NCBI GenBank assembly: GCA_949317995.1
Contig: OX439045.1
Span: 45,279,693-45,343,692 of the forward strand
Direction: 5' to 3'
DNA length: 64,000 nt
Origin: Acholoe squamosa
Taxonomy: Eukaryota; Annelida; Polychaeta; Phyllodocida; Polynoidae
Positions 31,318 to 46,908 of this stretch are shown piece by piece (position 1 is the first letter of the stretch; each line of letters opens with the position of its first letter). Position numbers and translations under genes: made by a program. The notes beneath the pieces were generated by a model. That model worked only from the letters and a program-made list of their open reading frames with translations. It was not told where the DNA came from and did not search any database.

Positions 31318-32416
31318 GGAGGTTGTTACACAAAGATTGAACTCTCGTTGTTGAAAATCCTCTTAAATCAACGATTTTCACTAAGTGATTATTTTGTACC
31401 TGTTACACAATAGGTTCTGCCTTTTCACAACGAGAATCGTTGTTGCTTTCTCGTTGTTGCACTGGGAACCAGTGTAACTTGACCTACTTAGGCAACAACG
31501 AGATTTTTGCCCATTTTCGGTCCCATGATATCTCTGATGATTCCTGTTGAAAATCCTTATTTCTAGTCCGATTTACATGCTGTAAAGTTTCACATGGATG
31601 CTTTAACATCTTATCTACCTAATTACAATGAGAAAACAGGGACAGATTGTAGATTTTCTCTGAAAATCAACACTGAAATCACGAAACGGTAGTTCCCACG
31701 ATTTCCGCTAGATGGCTCCACATTGTTATTTGAACCTACAGAGACCTCTTTGTGCAACTACATTAACCTAATAGTATCTCACGGATGTAATAGGTTTGAA
31801 ATAGCTTGAAGAAGTGGGGAATAATCAGATGAAGTCAGGAAATTAATAGGAGAGATCAGAAATGACCAGAACAAGTCATGAAATTAATAGGAGAGATCAG
31901 AAATGACCAGAACAGGTCATGAAATTAATAGGAGAGATCAGAAATGACCAGAACAGGTCATGAAATTGATAGGAGATCAGAAATGACCAGAACAGGTCGT
32001 GAAATTAATAGGAGAGATCAGAAATGACCAGAGCAGATCGTGAAATTAATAGGAGAGTTCAGAACAGATCGTGGAATGAATAGTAAATAACCAGAACAAA
32101 ATAAGGTCAGAAATTTTCAAGGTAGGCCTTAGAATTAACATAGGATGTCAGAAATAGCTACAACAAAGGTCCCCATAGGAACCAATGCTAAAGATGGAAA
32201 AGGCAGTACCTCTGGAGTAACTGCTTTTTTTTTCTCGTTGTTGACATTAAAGATAAGCCACAAAGACTTTTGCATAACGACTTTTTATTTGTGTAACACT
32301 TTTTTTCTCTTTGTGAAATTCTACCCCAAAAATCACAACGAGAAAACATTTGTGTAACGGTTTGGAGTATCAACAACGAGAATTGGTCTATTCTCTTTGA
32401 TTGTGTAACGACCTCC
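31318..32416. mobile_element. TIR element of about 1.1 kb with internal 41-bp repeats
   Basis: Left GGAGGTTGTTACACAA and right TTGTGTAACGACCTCC are inverted repeats with one mismatch over 16 bases. TCTCGTTGTTG blocks recur just inside both ends in inverted orientation. No coding capacity. Target duplication not obvious (AGACCT left, TGTGGT right). A non-autonomous DNA transposon is likely; superfamily unknown. Confidence 0.7.
31836..32075. repeat. 41-bp tandem repeat, about 5.5 copies
   Basis: GACCAGA recurs at 31864, 31905, 31946, 31985 and 32026. The unit is close to GAAATTAATAGGAGAGATCA + GAAATGACCAGAACAGGTCAT. Confidence 0.9.
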
Positions 32417-32510
32417 TGTGGTGTCATACAGGCAGAGAAGCCAATCGTCTAGGGCCTGCCAATTAGGCCCTTGTATGGGCCTAAAAACACCTCCTCAGGC
32501 CCAATTCATA

Positions 32511-36240
<3,730 letters not shown>

Positions 36241-36419
36241 TTCCAAATTAGTGGACTTATCCTATAAGGAGTGTGATAAGCTTTGGACAGGACTATTATA
36301 AGCACATAAGCTCCACACGGACACTGGAGACAGAGTGTTAATATATTGTGTAAGTCATATTTTTGTTCTTTTCTGTGTGGCACCCAGGGTTAGTGACAGT
36401 GACTGGTACAGTGTGCAGT

Positions 36420-37048
36420 GACAGTTTGTAAACATTGCCAGTGGTGAACAGGTTGACAGGTGGATAAATGAGTTCAGGAATAGAAAGACACACGCTACCA
36501 CAAAAGATGTTGATGAGGGCTGGACTAAAATAACAGACATATTACAGGCAATGCAAACTACACTCCATGACACAAAGATAGAGGTTGGAGAGGTTAGGGG
36601 TGACATTGAAGAGAATAGGGATTTGAAGGAATCACTCAATTTTGCCCATGATGAGATTAAGAGGCTCAGTAAAAATGACACCGAAAACAAAGGCAGATTA
36701 GATGCACAGGGTGACTACATTGATGACCTATCTAGAGAAGTCAACTTTACTAAGCATGACATTGTAAGTAATAAAGAGGCTATTATAACCTTGGATCATA
36801 ACACAAGGAGGAAGCATGTAGTTATAGAAGGTGTAGACTACTCAAAACATGAGAACTGCCACAACATAGCTTTCGACATACTAGTTAAGGTTCATCCAAA
36901 CCTAACATACACTAGCATTAATCTTGCATACAGAACCGGCCCTATAACATGGCGTAATAGGCCCATCACTGTGACCTTTTTAAGAGCAGAGGTTAGGGTC
37001 AAAATTATGACGTCTAAAAGCAGGCTCCAAAAGCTGCTCGATACCTAG
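36420..37048 (+). pseudogene. LINE ORF1 N-terminal half: coiled coil and RRM-like domain
   Basis: The frame opens at about 36420 and the first ATG is at 36551. The upstream EQVDRWINEFRNRKTHATTKD is probably also coding. Residues to about 75 are helical and charged, followed by a heptad-like NDTENKGRLDAQGDYIDDLSREV. The RRM-like part is RRKHVVIEGVDYSKHENCHNIAFDILVKVHP, INLAYRTGPITWRNRPITVTFLRAEVRVKIMTSKSRLQKL, matching the NNLVIxGI... and RPIxVxF..... xVkxxIm patterns of LINE ORF1. One TAG (37046-37048) separates it from the next half in the same frame. It binds element RNA (family knowledge). Confidence 0.75.
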
Positions 37049-37867
37049 AACATTTTCGTCTCAGAGGATACAAATCCGACCATAAAGGCACAGAAATCAG
37101 ACATTAGGATGATTTGTAAACTAGCATCTATCGCTGACAAACAAATTTCACCTAAGGGTTGGGGGCTTGTATATCAGGGTAGATTCTACCACCACAGTAC
37201 CCTTTCTGACCTCTCTCATGATCTCAGACTCAAAAATGCACGTACAAGAGTAGGGAATGACTTTGTCGCATACCATGGCCCACAGAGCCCATATTCAAAC
37301 ATTTTCAGTCGTCTACTAGAATTGGATGGTATAATTTATTGCTCAGTAGAGCAAGCGCTGTGTGCAGAAAAGTGTAGAATTGTAGGGGTTACAGCTACGC
37401 CAGAACAGGTGCTCTCTTGTGCAGACCCTTTCGAGGTCAAGCGCAAGGTGAAATCGATTACAATCCCTGATTTGCAGAACACCACAGAAGACCTACTGTA
37501 CAGGTATAACATATGTAAGTTCAAACAAAACAAGAGCCTTAGGGCAATCCTATTATGTGACCAAAGGGTCAACAAGCAATTAGTTGAAAGTACGCCGGAC
37601 CCTGTATGGGGGAGCCAGTGTGCTATTACGAGCAAGATGATTGCTGACAGATCATTTAAGGGTCAAAATAGAGGGGGGGCGGTACTTGAAAAAGTGTGTG
37701 CTGAACTACTAAGGCGCTACCCACCCCCACTCCCACCTCCAGGACCAACACCAGCGCCAATCCTGGTCCCTCAGCCACAACAACAGTCACAACCAGGGCA
37801 AAATCTGAACCCAGTGCCACCACAGCCTGCATTCCCAACCCCCGACCAAGGAGCACCTCAGGGTTGA
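37049..37867 (+). pseudogene. LINE ORF1 C-terminal half with NADAR domain
   Basis: It continues the frame after the TAG: NIFVSEDTNPTIKAQKSDIRMICKLAS (ORF1 C-terminal domain). NADAR follows, counting Met 37109 as 1, at residues about 48-205 (37250-37723): VAYHGPQSPYSNIF (SxxSN), GIIYCSVEQALCAEK, LLYRYNICKFKQ, NKQLVESTPDPVWGSQ, FKGQNRGGAVLEKV. These match the NADAR signature blocks (SNF, EQxxQxxK, KF, ExxxxxxWG, GxNxLGxxL), with Trp of the WxxxR..iM block missing. The C-terminus is Pro/Gln-rich (PPPLPPPGPTPAP). It ends in TGA. The parallel protein at 29605-30810 aligns block by block. Confidence 0.85.
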
Positions 37868-38348
37868 ATACCCGATTAAATGTGATCAGTTGATGTGCCA
37901 AGTGTAGTTGGTATTACTAGTGCACTACAAACGATACTGACCTACTGACTGACCGACCCCCATTAGGTGAAGTACTAAATCACTGTGTAAACATGATTTA
38001 TTCCATATGAGATACTACATTGGAATTATTAGTGTTTTTCTCTCAAGTATCCACTAGTGTGTATGCCTATATGTAGGATACTATAGGATTACTACTGAAT
38101 TCTGCCACAGACCTTTTGAACTATGTCAATGCCCTGGATGTGCGTGGGAATTGAACTATAGCATGTGTACAGTCTCACACACACACTGACTATATCACAA
38201 CTTTGTGGTCCCATAGCTTTAGTTATAAGCAACACACCATAAGAACGATTTATTTTTCCCCCCTTCCCCCCATGTGTTTTCATTTTTCATCTTAACCATT
38301 GTCCACTTACAAGATATAGATGTGGCCTTATCTGCCAGAATTGCATAA
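37868..38348 (+). other. Spacer between LINE ORF1 and ORF2
   Basis: About 480 bases without an open frame of note. It may hold the signal for ORF2 translation, but nothing specific is visible. Confidence 0.4.
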
Positions 38349-38709
38349 ATGGACCTGATGAGTGAATGCTCTGAGGTAAATGATTTCAGCCAATATAAAG
38401 GGTTGAAGTTTATTGGTTTTAACATATGCAGTCTATTTGGGAAAACTATTAAAATCTCATACACTCTTCCAGATGCGGATGTAATGGGTGTCTGTGAGAC
38501 ATGGCTAGACAGGCATCATGATACATCAATGGTATCATACCCTGGCTATAATATTATAAGGCTGGATCGACACTCTTATGTTGATAAAGATTGTGGCAGA
38601 TTACTTTTTTTTATGTTAAAGAGGACTCTATCATAACTTAATGTCCGCTTGAATCAGCAATAACTCCAAATTATAAAGTTTTGACTATTGACCTAGAGAT
38701 TCATAAAGC

Positions 38710-38745
<36 letters not shown>

Positions 38746-39287
38746 GTTATCCTAGTCTACAAGCCCCTGAGGTAGGAAATCAACATGTTATTGACTACTT
38801 AATTAATCTACTTAATAAAACTGTACCCACTCGAAAGATTGTAACTATGGGAGATTTTAATATTGATTTACTTACACTGTCTGACATAGATAAAAAAACT
38901 ATTAAGAAAAAAACTAATGTTAATGGTCTTAAGCAGTATGATATTATTACAATCCCAACAAAAGTAAAAGGTATATCCAAAACCGTTACTGACCATATGT
39001 ATACAAACTGTGATTATATGTAAGTCACCATGATACAGTTAATATTTGCCTGAGTGATCACATGCCTGTGTTTCTAATCTTAAAATGTGAAAGAAACAAA
39101 ATTCCTAAGGAATTAAAACCATTAGGGTGTACAGAAATTTTGATATTAATGTCTTTCACCATGACTTTTGCAATAGCAATTGGGTTGACTACAACTATCA
39201 CAAAGATGTCAATGGGCTATGCTCGATTTATATGGCTAACTTCCTTAAAGCATTAAGTGTTACAGCCCCCCTGAGGAGGACATATGT
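38349..39287 (+). pseudogene. LINE ORF2, APE-type endonuclease domain
   Basis: KGLKFIGFNICSLFGKTIKI (Asn motif), DADVMGVCETWLDRHHD (catalytic Glu in ETWL), PGYNIIRLDRHS, then after a (TA)n tract at 38712-38744 and frameshifts PEVGNQHVIDYLINLLN, VTMGDFNIDLL (GDFN), TDHMYTN and LSDHMPVFL (SDH). These are the metal- and phosphate-binding motifs of exonuclease-endonuclease-phosphatase LINE endonucleases, which nick the target DNA to prime reverse transcription. Several frameshifts and stops. Confidence 0.85.
38712..38744. repeat. (TA)n microsatellite inside LINE ORF2
   Basis: About 16 TA dinucleotides in the endonuclease region, disrupting the frame. Confidence 0.95.
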
Positions 39288-39747
39288 GACCCATCCTAAC
39301 AAAGTGGTACTGAAGTCGCACATTTAGAAGCCTAGATATAGGCTTCTCAAGTGGTATAGTGTCAAAAATATCATATTTTTTAAAATTGATATTTTTACAT
39401 TTTTCTAACCTATGGGTAGATATCTTTCAGAATCCTTGCCTACTAAACTGAATTTAAGCCCCAAATGCCTAGAAGACATAGCTATAGTTTTCTTGGTTAT
39501 ATAGAATTAAATGGGAATTATATAGGATTCATAAATTATTATATGTTTAAAATGTCAATTATCTCAGTTTAATCAATTTTTAATTCATCCGACTAAATTT
39601 ACAGACGAAAGATCCTTAGAGGACCACCTGGTTCAAATAGGCAAGTGTTATATACCAAATGAAAGCTCTTCATGAGCTGTAAATGAATATGCCAATAACT
39701 AAACATTTTGTATGTGCGACTTCCATACCATTTTGTAAGGATGGGTC
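39288..39747. mobile_element. 460-bp MITE in LINE ORF2, 8-bp flank ACATATGT
   Basis: ACATATGT occurs at 39280-39287 and 39748-39755. The ends are inverted repeats of about 35 bases beginning GACCCATCCTAACAAAGTGG on the left and GACCCATCCTTACAAAATGG on the reverse-complemented right. Removing the insert and one flank copy joins PLRRTYV to SVDEPEWLTNEI in frame. Because ACATATGT is itself a palindrome, the exact duplication (8 bp or shorter) is ambiguous. Superfamily not assigned. Confidence 0.82.
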
Positions 39748-40324
39748 ACATATGTGTCAGTAGATGAGCCAGAATGGTTAACAAACGAGATCATAGGTGC
39801 AATGAGGCTCCGTGACAATGCTTATAAACAAGCCAAGCTGTACAATGACCCAGGTAACAGGGCTGTTGATGATATGTTTGCCAAAAGAGTTGACATTGCT
39901 ATTGCTGTTAATAAAAAGAATACCCTGAGCAAGCTGCTGGAAAAGCATAAAACTGATCCTCATGAATTCTGGAGAGGTGTTAGAAAATTGCTCCCCAAAT
40001 ATAAAGGTGTCTGTATAAATCAACTCATTGATGACGAGACTGGGTACAAATATGGTCCCGCTCAAATCCCTGATTATATCAATAAATTTTTCACTAAATT
40101 GGTAAAATACTTCCAGATGTTTTACCCAAGGTATTATATAGGAGCAATATATCACCAATACATATAAAGCATGACCTACTTTCTACTCTGTTTGATAAAG
40201 ATGAGATCAAAAAAGCTTTTGTTGAAATTGATGTCACTAAGTCATCTGCTATCATGAATATGAAATCCTCCGTCATTAAGCAGTTATTACTTTGCGACTG
40301 TAGCAAGCTTACGGTGATCTTTAA
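39748..40324 (+). pseudogene. LINE ORF2, region between endonuclease and RT
   Basis: The frame reads VSVDEPEWLTNEIIGAMRLRDNAYKQAKLYND, then KKNTLSKLLEKHKTDPHEFWRGVRKLLP. This is the usual linker (PWxtxel...R...k.a......W..i). After a frameshift near 40105 it continues STLFDKDEIKKAFVEIDVTKSSA up to the MITE at 40325. Confidence 0.8.
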
Positions 40325-41039
40325 TCCCTTCGTGCCCAGGTTTATTTTGAGAAAGCTGGTTTATTTAACAAATTTGATATAGTAGAGGCTATTACCTATA
40401 TTATGTCCAGATTACAGTACTGATTCAAATGGTAACAAAGAGGGCAGTAAAAAAGGTTTCAGAAAATGTAATATCAAACATAGGTTAGAGTATTATATTA
40501 GTCAGTAAGGAATGATGATGGCACAAAAAGTTGAAAAGGACTGATTTGGATGAAAGTGCCCAGAATATCAATTTTTTTCCATTTTTGTGGGTAATAGGCT
40601 ATTTCCAACAAGGAAAGTGTTATTTTGACATTCCAAACAGGGCCATATTGATGGAAAGTGAAAAAAATATGCATCATAATTGGATTCCTCACGGAAAATC
40701 ACTTGAAAAAATATTATTTTATCAATATTTTTGGGATCTTCATTAATATTTCATGAATTTAATGAATTTTCCGTATTTTCCCTATATTCCCATGGCCAGA
40801 AAGTGCACTTATTATGTATTTTAAGCCTATTTCTAACCCCTTATTTTCTGCAATAGGACCTATTAATCATTACCTACCTAATACACTATGACAAATTTGG
40901 TATTGTTGGAACGCCCTTGCAATTATGAGTCTTCTGGTGTTAAAATTATCTTAATCTGATTAATATTACCCCCATGGTGGTATGTTGAACATATATACAT
41001 GCTTAAGAGCACACTTTTGCTAATCTGGGCACATAAGGG
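40325..41039. mobile_element. piggyBac-type MITE, copy 4 (715 bp), in LINE ORF2
   Basis: It is flanked by TTAA at 40321-40324 and 41040-41043. The ends are TCCCTTCGTGCCCAGG and CTAATCTGGGCACATAAGGG. The terminal repeats match the other three copies, but the interior looks different, so this is a separate subfamily. It separates the linker from the RT domain. Confidence 0.82.
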
Positions 41040-41043
41040 TTAA

Positions 41044-42345
41044 TAAAATCACTATTAGATGCAAGATTTCCTGATGTGTGGAAACATGCCATTGTCACCC
41101 CCATACCAAAGAAACCAAATAGCAAATCTGTGAATGATCTAAGGCCCATAAGCAAACTCCCACTACCTGGCAAAATTCTTGAAAAATTAGTTATTATAAG
41201 GCTTAAAAATTATGTGGAAGGCAAAAACTATATCACTTGTGCCCAACATGGTTTCAGGAAAAATCACTCTACATTATCTGCTGTTAGTGCTTACTTGGAT
41301 ATCGTTTATGAAAACTTTAAAAATAGGAAAACTACCTTCTCTATCTTTATTGACTATAAAAAGGCATTTGATACTGCTCCCCACCCCATACTAATACAAA
41401 AATTACCTGATTATGGACTTAGTGACAATACATGTGATTGGTTTAAGTCCTACCGGACAATTAGGAATCAGGAAGTTGGTGTGAATAACAAACTTTCTAA
41501 GACCTTGCCTTAAAAGTATAGAGTGCCACAAGAATCAACAGCAGGTCCTATTTTGTTCATTATCTATATAAATGACCTGGTGAAGCAGGTAGGAAACTGC
41601 AATATAGTCTGATGATGCTGTGATTTCCTCCACTGATCCGAGGGAGCTACAAGTTTCTTTAAACAAGTTGTCAAGTTGGTGTATTATGAACAGTCTTACG
41701 ATAAATCAGATAAAACACAATAGAGGTTCATTGGCCCACCACTGGCCATACATCCCAATTTCTATATGAGGGGAGTACAACTGGAAGAAGTACAAACCTT
41801 CAAATATCTTGCTGTAATTTTAGATAATAACCTATCCTTCAATAAGCATATTAATACTGTATATGATAGGGTAAAAACCAAGGTTATACAGTTAGCTAGA
41901 ATGAGAAAGTATACAGATGTTAATACTGGTCTGAATATCTATACTAGCACCATTCTTCCTCATTATGACTATTGTGATGTAATCTATGATGACAACTGTA
42001 AGGACTAACTCAAAGACTTGCAGCTCCTTCAAAACAAGGCATTGAGAATAGTATATAATGTAAGGGTTGGACCTTTCCCAAGCATGACCACTAGACAAAC
42101 TCATAATAGGGCCAAAGTCAAAAGTCTGAGAGAGAAGGAATATTCACTTAATTTACTATGCCTATGATCTAAAACTTAATGTTGATATCATTGACAATAG
42201 TGATTTACCAACCAGGCGTTTCGACAGTATGAGGTACCATTACACTCGCATCAAACATCCTGTATATGGTAAAGCAGGCAAATTTAGAGTGATAAACTGC
42301 TGGAATAACCTGTGTGCAAAATACACTAATATTCTGGAGAAATAA
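41044..42345 (+). pseudogene. LINE ORF2, reverse transcriptase and C-terminal region
   Basis: DARFPDVWKHAIVTPIPKKPNSKSVNDLRPISKLPLPGKILEKL, AQHGFRKNHSTLSAV, FIDYKKAFDTAPHPILIQKL (first Asp), a stop at 41512, YRVPQESTAGPILFIIYINDL, then a broken YADD region (sequence near 41610 reads through a stop into DDAV), FKYLAVILDNNLSFNKHI, MRKYTDVNTGLNIYTSTILPHYDYCDVIYDD and LQLLQNKALRI. The C-terminus is RRFDSMRYHYTRIKHPVYGKAGKFRVINCWNNL. It reverse-transcribes element RNA at the nicked target. Dead by stops and frameshifts. Confidence 0.9.
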
Positions 42346-43929
42346 TTACTCAAATTGTTTTATTATACCAATTAATACAGACTGGTTCAGACTGGTCTAT
42401 GTCCTTAATATTGCATTCTATAGTCATTTAAGGTATGACATATGGTATTACCACAGTTATTATGGATAACTGACATTTACGCTCGAGACTGAGGTGGGCT
42501 TTTCTCCTATGATAAGAGGTTTTTTGGCAATGTAGTTACTATGTCTGATGTTCATACTTTGCACACTTACATATTTTGCATTATATTTATCTTTCTTTTC
42601 AAAACACCATGTACTAAGTTGAATTCTCCAGGCACAGTATTAGATCTCTCCCTCATGGCAATTTTCTTTTGCATCCCTCTTTCTCTGCTCCTATGTTGAT
42701 GTCATCGTGCTAACATTGTGCTATAAGACTTTGGGTTACCTTTTCTGCTCCATTATGACTTACAATCATTATCAGCGCCTTATAGAGGGAGTAGCTCTGG
42801 TAGAATACTAATGCACCCAATCAACAATCATAAGTCTGGATTATAGGTTACCTTTTATTGAACATTCCATTTCCAGGTGAAGATACAATCCATAATCACA
42901 TTAACTCCTGTTGTGGTGTATTAGAGTTCATCCTAACCCTTAACATAGGTATATATTTCAATTGCATGTCGACCTCATGTCTGTGTGTGTGTGAGACCTC
43001 TGCCGGTAACCACTGAGGTTTAAGTTACAGCTTTATCTAACACTCGTAATCCTACATAGTGCTACTGATGATACAGCTGGTGCACTCTCCTATTGGATTA
43101 ACTCCGCGAGTATATCGCCTAGTTGTCGACCCTCTAGCTTCGTGTGTTATCTTACTCCAATAATAATATATCTCTTCCTTTATCGTCCTTTATGTGTATC
43201 CCTCTGTCCCTTTACTAGTGCATTATTCTTCAGGTAGGGACGCCTTATGCCCCTGATAACTTATAATCATACTTTGGCCCAGTTTACTACCTTGGGCCGC
43301 TTATGCTGGTAGTTACATGTAGGTTAATATTATCTTATTATTATGCTAGTTGTAAGGTGCCTTCTTATTCTCTGACTGTACTACCTTTTGGACAAGCTCC
43401 CTGGCTGGTCGGTGTAGGTGGGAGGGTGTATGGTATATCCTGTTTATGTGATTCTTCTAACCTTTACCAATCTCTTTTTATCTTGCAGGTGTGGTTCTCC
43501 CCAGTCTTCTTTCACCTCTATGTTAATCCTTTATGGACCATGCTAACTCTTTATGGATTGCAGTCTACACTTATGTACATTATTACATTTAACACTTGTT
43601 ATTTACAATAAACCATTTCTAACTACTCTCCTCTTATACTCCCTTGCACAACATCAATATATGTCTAGAGGCAAGAGAAAGGGTGCTCCGTGCTAAAGTC
43701 AACTTTAAAATTCAGATCACTAGCTTTTGCAAGAGAAGATACTCCTGTTAGTCTCAGAGGAATGGCTTGCTAAATATGGGTAGTTATGACCATTTCCTGA
43801 ATGGCAATAAGCTCTACATCTAATTGGTCATGAGATACATCTAGAATTAGCATTTTCATTCTAAATAGGAAAATCAATGATCTCATTTAAAGGAACTTTT
43901 CACGGGGTTTAATATGGTGAAAACAGAAT
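42346..43929 (+). other. Probable LINE 3' untranslated region and flank
   Basis: No coding motifs. CAATAAACC at about 43607 could be the polyadenylation signal of the upstream LINE. A 102-codon frame at 43303-43611 has no recognisable domain. Some GTAGTTACTATGTCTG sequence near 42530 recalls 4490-4530. Confidence 0.4.
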
Positions 43930-46712
43930 GAAAATACCATCTCTAGATCAAAAGTTGTTGTCCCCTATAAAGATATTGCTGATTACATAAATCGATATTA
44001 TGCCACAATAGGTAGCAAAGTCTACGAGCACCTTATAAGGGATGAAGCAATCCCAGTTAATATTCTGGATGAAGACCCTTTAGAGTTTGAAAATGCTGAT
44101 AACCTAGACGGCCTTGATATTGATCATTTGATAACTCATGACACTGTATCTATGATGGTTAATGCTATTTGTGTTGACAAGTCCTCCGGCATTGCAGCGG
44201 TAGGTAGTCGCCCTATGAAGGACGCATTTGAGTTACTAACTAACCAATTAATCACACTGTTAAAACTGTCCATAACAACGGGGAAATTCCCTAAATCATG
44301 GGCGTGTGGAACACTTGTCCCTATATCAAAAAAGGGTGATACAACCAAAATTAAAAACTGGAGGCCTATTACATTGCTACCCCTACCAGAAAGGCTGGTA
44401 GAAAAAATTGTTTACAAAGTTGTTAGTGACCATTTAGGAGATAACCTCATTCTGCATAAAAATCAATATGGTTTCCGACCGGGCAGAAGTACCAGCGATG
44501 CTGTAATGCATGTAGTTGAAGATCTGTATACATCATGTGACAATAACCATGTAACAATAGCATGCTTTGTCGATTATTCTGAAGCTTTTGATTCTATACA
44601 CCACCCTACTCTAATTACGAAGTTAAATAGACTACATATACACCAAAATATTAAAAAATCGTTAAGATCGTTTCTATCCTCCAGACAACAATGTACGATA
44701 GCCAATGGTGTACTCTCTAGACCAGCATCAGTGGATTTGGGTGTGCTACAGGGTTCCACAGTCTGTCCCTTACTTTTTGCATACTACATTAATGATCTCT
44801 GTGATGCCCTGACAAATGCTGAAGTTGTATTATATGCGGACGATATTGTGCTATATGTGAGTGGTGAAAACTTTGATGAAACCTGTATAAAAATGCAAAC
44901 AGATCTTAATTCCTTCCACCAATGGTGTCCCCGCAATCACATGACGGTCAATGTTGAAAAAACAATGATAATGTTATTCGGTACTAAACACAGGCTAAAA
45001 CAGCTAGGCAACCCTGAATTGTATATGGGCAATAGTGTATTGCCAGTAACTGACAAGTACTGTTATCTAGGTGTCGACTTAGATAGCTCTTTAACCATAC
45101 AGCCTCATATCAACAAAGTTAAGAAGAGTATGGGCAACAAACTATTCAAGCTCACAAAAATTAGGAAGTTTGTTCATCAAGAGGACTGTCTTAAAATCTA
45201 TAGATCTGTCATCTGTCCTACATATGATTATTGGAGTTTTTATACTGGTGGTGGCCCGATCAATGAGCTAAATAAGTTACAACGGCTACAAAACCAAGCG
45301 ATTCGGATATGTTGCAAACTGCATGTAAGGGGCAATAGTATTGCAGAAATGCACACAATGAATTAGTTGGACATGTTAGAAACCAGACGGAAGCGACAAC
45401 TACTGATTATGATGCGGAAGCGCTAAAAAATCGACAACTTGATTCTGGCACATGCTGCTAGAACACGGGGCGATCCAAAGGTGAAGTTCAGAATTCGCAG
45501 AGCAAGAACTGCATGCTATCAGCGAGGACCATTTTACAGAGGAGTGAAGGCATGGGACGAGCTGCCTGAGGCGCTCCAGAAAACACCAACGCTTCATGAA
45601 TTTAAACGAGGACTGCTATTGCACATGAACGCATAAACTCTACAGACTTTATAGCACAATATCATTCACTATGGTATGAACGACACAGCAAAGACCTTAG
45701 CTATTGCAGCCATCTCTACTTAACTCTTCCATTACCAGAGTATTTTAGGGCAAATTTTGGCTTGTAGTATGTGGTGTGACCTCTCAAAAACTGTTAGAAT
45801 TGTGTGAAAATTCCAATTAGAAAGGAAATTGTGATGGATTAAGCCAGGCTAGTTGATCGGAAAGTGCAATACCCACATTTTCTTTATCTACATTGCATTG
45901 CTGAGAAATGTCTGACAAATGTGGTGTTCTGAGGAGAAAATTTCATCATTCAACCAAATTTCAAATTATAATATCTCAGCACTCCCTGTATCAATTGTAA
46001 TGAAATAAAGTGCATATTGTAGGAAATATGAAGTATTTCTGGAATTGTGCTAAATAAGGATATTTAGAAAAAGTTCTTTTTGGTTACCAAAACTATGCAA
46101 ATTCAGGATTTTAGGATATCTGTTGCCATGGTAACCAACCAAAATTACCAATAATGCATCAAAATACACTGAAAATTTTGATATCATTTTGTTCAGCATG
46201 AAAAAATGTACAAAAAAGATTTTCACCAAAAAAATAGTGTTTTCTGAAGTTTTTCATGATTTTTAGCCTAAATATTGATTAAATCTGTGGAAAACTTTTG
46301 AGGTGATATTAATTTATGTCTCAAGTTTGCAAGACTGCCATATAATAAGTATCAGAGGTAGAGACTAATTCTTTGGGCTCTGTGGAAGACCCAACTCCAC
46401 CTGGGTCTGGTAAAAAAATCTAGGAGTTTCAATGGATTTTGAGGGAGTAACAGAGTACTCAAAATTGGTCAAAAATCGGCCAAAATCGGCCCAAACTACG
46501 CATAAATGCGTAATGGGTAAAGGAAGAGTTAATTATTAAATACAAATTACCTATTGTGTTCTTCCAAATTTCTAAAAGACAAGATCCATATACCTTGGTA
46601 GATGACTTTACTTGTATTCTGTTCTTCTGCTTGAAATGGCCAAACTGTACGCTGAAAAACGCCACCCTATAATGGCGATTCCATGCAATAAAAAGTATCA
46701 ATCAATCAATCA
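43930..46712 (+). mobile_element. Third LINE, 5'-truncated, with (TCAA)n tail
   Basis: It contains the end of the endonuclease-RT linker, a near-intact RT and C-terminal region, then about 1 kb without coding, ending GCAATAAAAAGTATCAATCAATCAATCAA (46684-46712). A short tandem tail instead of poly-A is usual in CR1/L2-like elements. The 5' part including ORF1 is missing, as typical for incomplete reverse transcription. Whether all of 45640-46680 belongs to the element is uncertain. Confidence 0.75.
43975..45636 (+). pseudogene. LINE ORF2 (RT) of the third LINE
   Basis: The frame from about 43975 (DIADYINRYYATIG) runs unbroken to a TAG at 45364. Motifs: VDKSSGIAAVGSRPMK, GKFPKSWACGTLVPISKKGDTTKIKNWRPITLLP, NQYGFRPGRSTSDAV, CFVDYSEAFDSIHHPTL (first Asp), LGVLQGSTVCPLLFAYYINDL, VVLYADDIVLYVSG (YADD), KYCYLGVDLDSSL and LQRLQNQAIRICCK. 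Further C-terminal sequence follows in another frame to 45636 (RTACYQRGPFYRGVKAWDELPEALQ). The RT core looks catalytically intact, the best preserved of the three LINEs. The endonuclease is missing. Confidence 0.92.
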
Positions 46713-46715
46713 AAA
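46697..46715 (+). repeat. (TCAA)n tail of the third LINE
   Basis: Four TCAA units immediately after GCAATAAAAAGTA, marking the 3' end of the element. Confidence 0.8.
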
Positions 46716-46722
46716 GAATGAA

Positions 46723-46755
46723 AATTTATGCTAATTTAGCTAATTAGCATAAATT
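46723..46755. repeat. AT-rich perfect hairpin
   Basis: AATTTATGCTAATT and its exact reverse complement flank a TAGCT loop, directly after the LINE tail. Confidence 0.85.
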
Positions 46756-46908
46756 ATGCTCATTATAGATGTATCTCATGACCAATTCGGCCTGGAGCTC
46801 ATTGACTTTCTGGATATGGTCATACCTACCTATATTTAGCAAACAATTTCTCCAAATCTAATGTGAGTATGCAATATATCACTGAAAAGCTAGTGATATA
46901 CATTTTAA

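Noticed and set aside
43303-43611. 102-codon frame as a second protein of the plus-strand LINE
   Set aside because: No domain recognisable, ends at the presumed polyadenylation signal, hydrophobic low-information sequence.
46459-46701. 80-codon minus-strand frame in the LINE 3' region
   Set aside because: No motif; lies antisense within the presumed 3' untranslated region.
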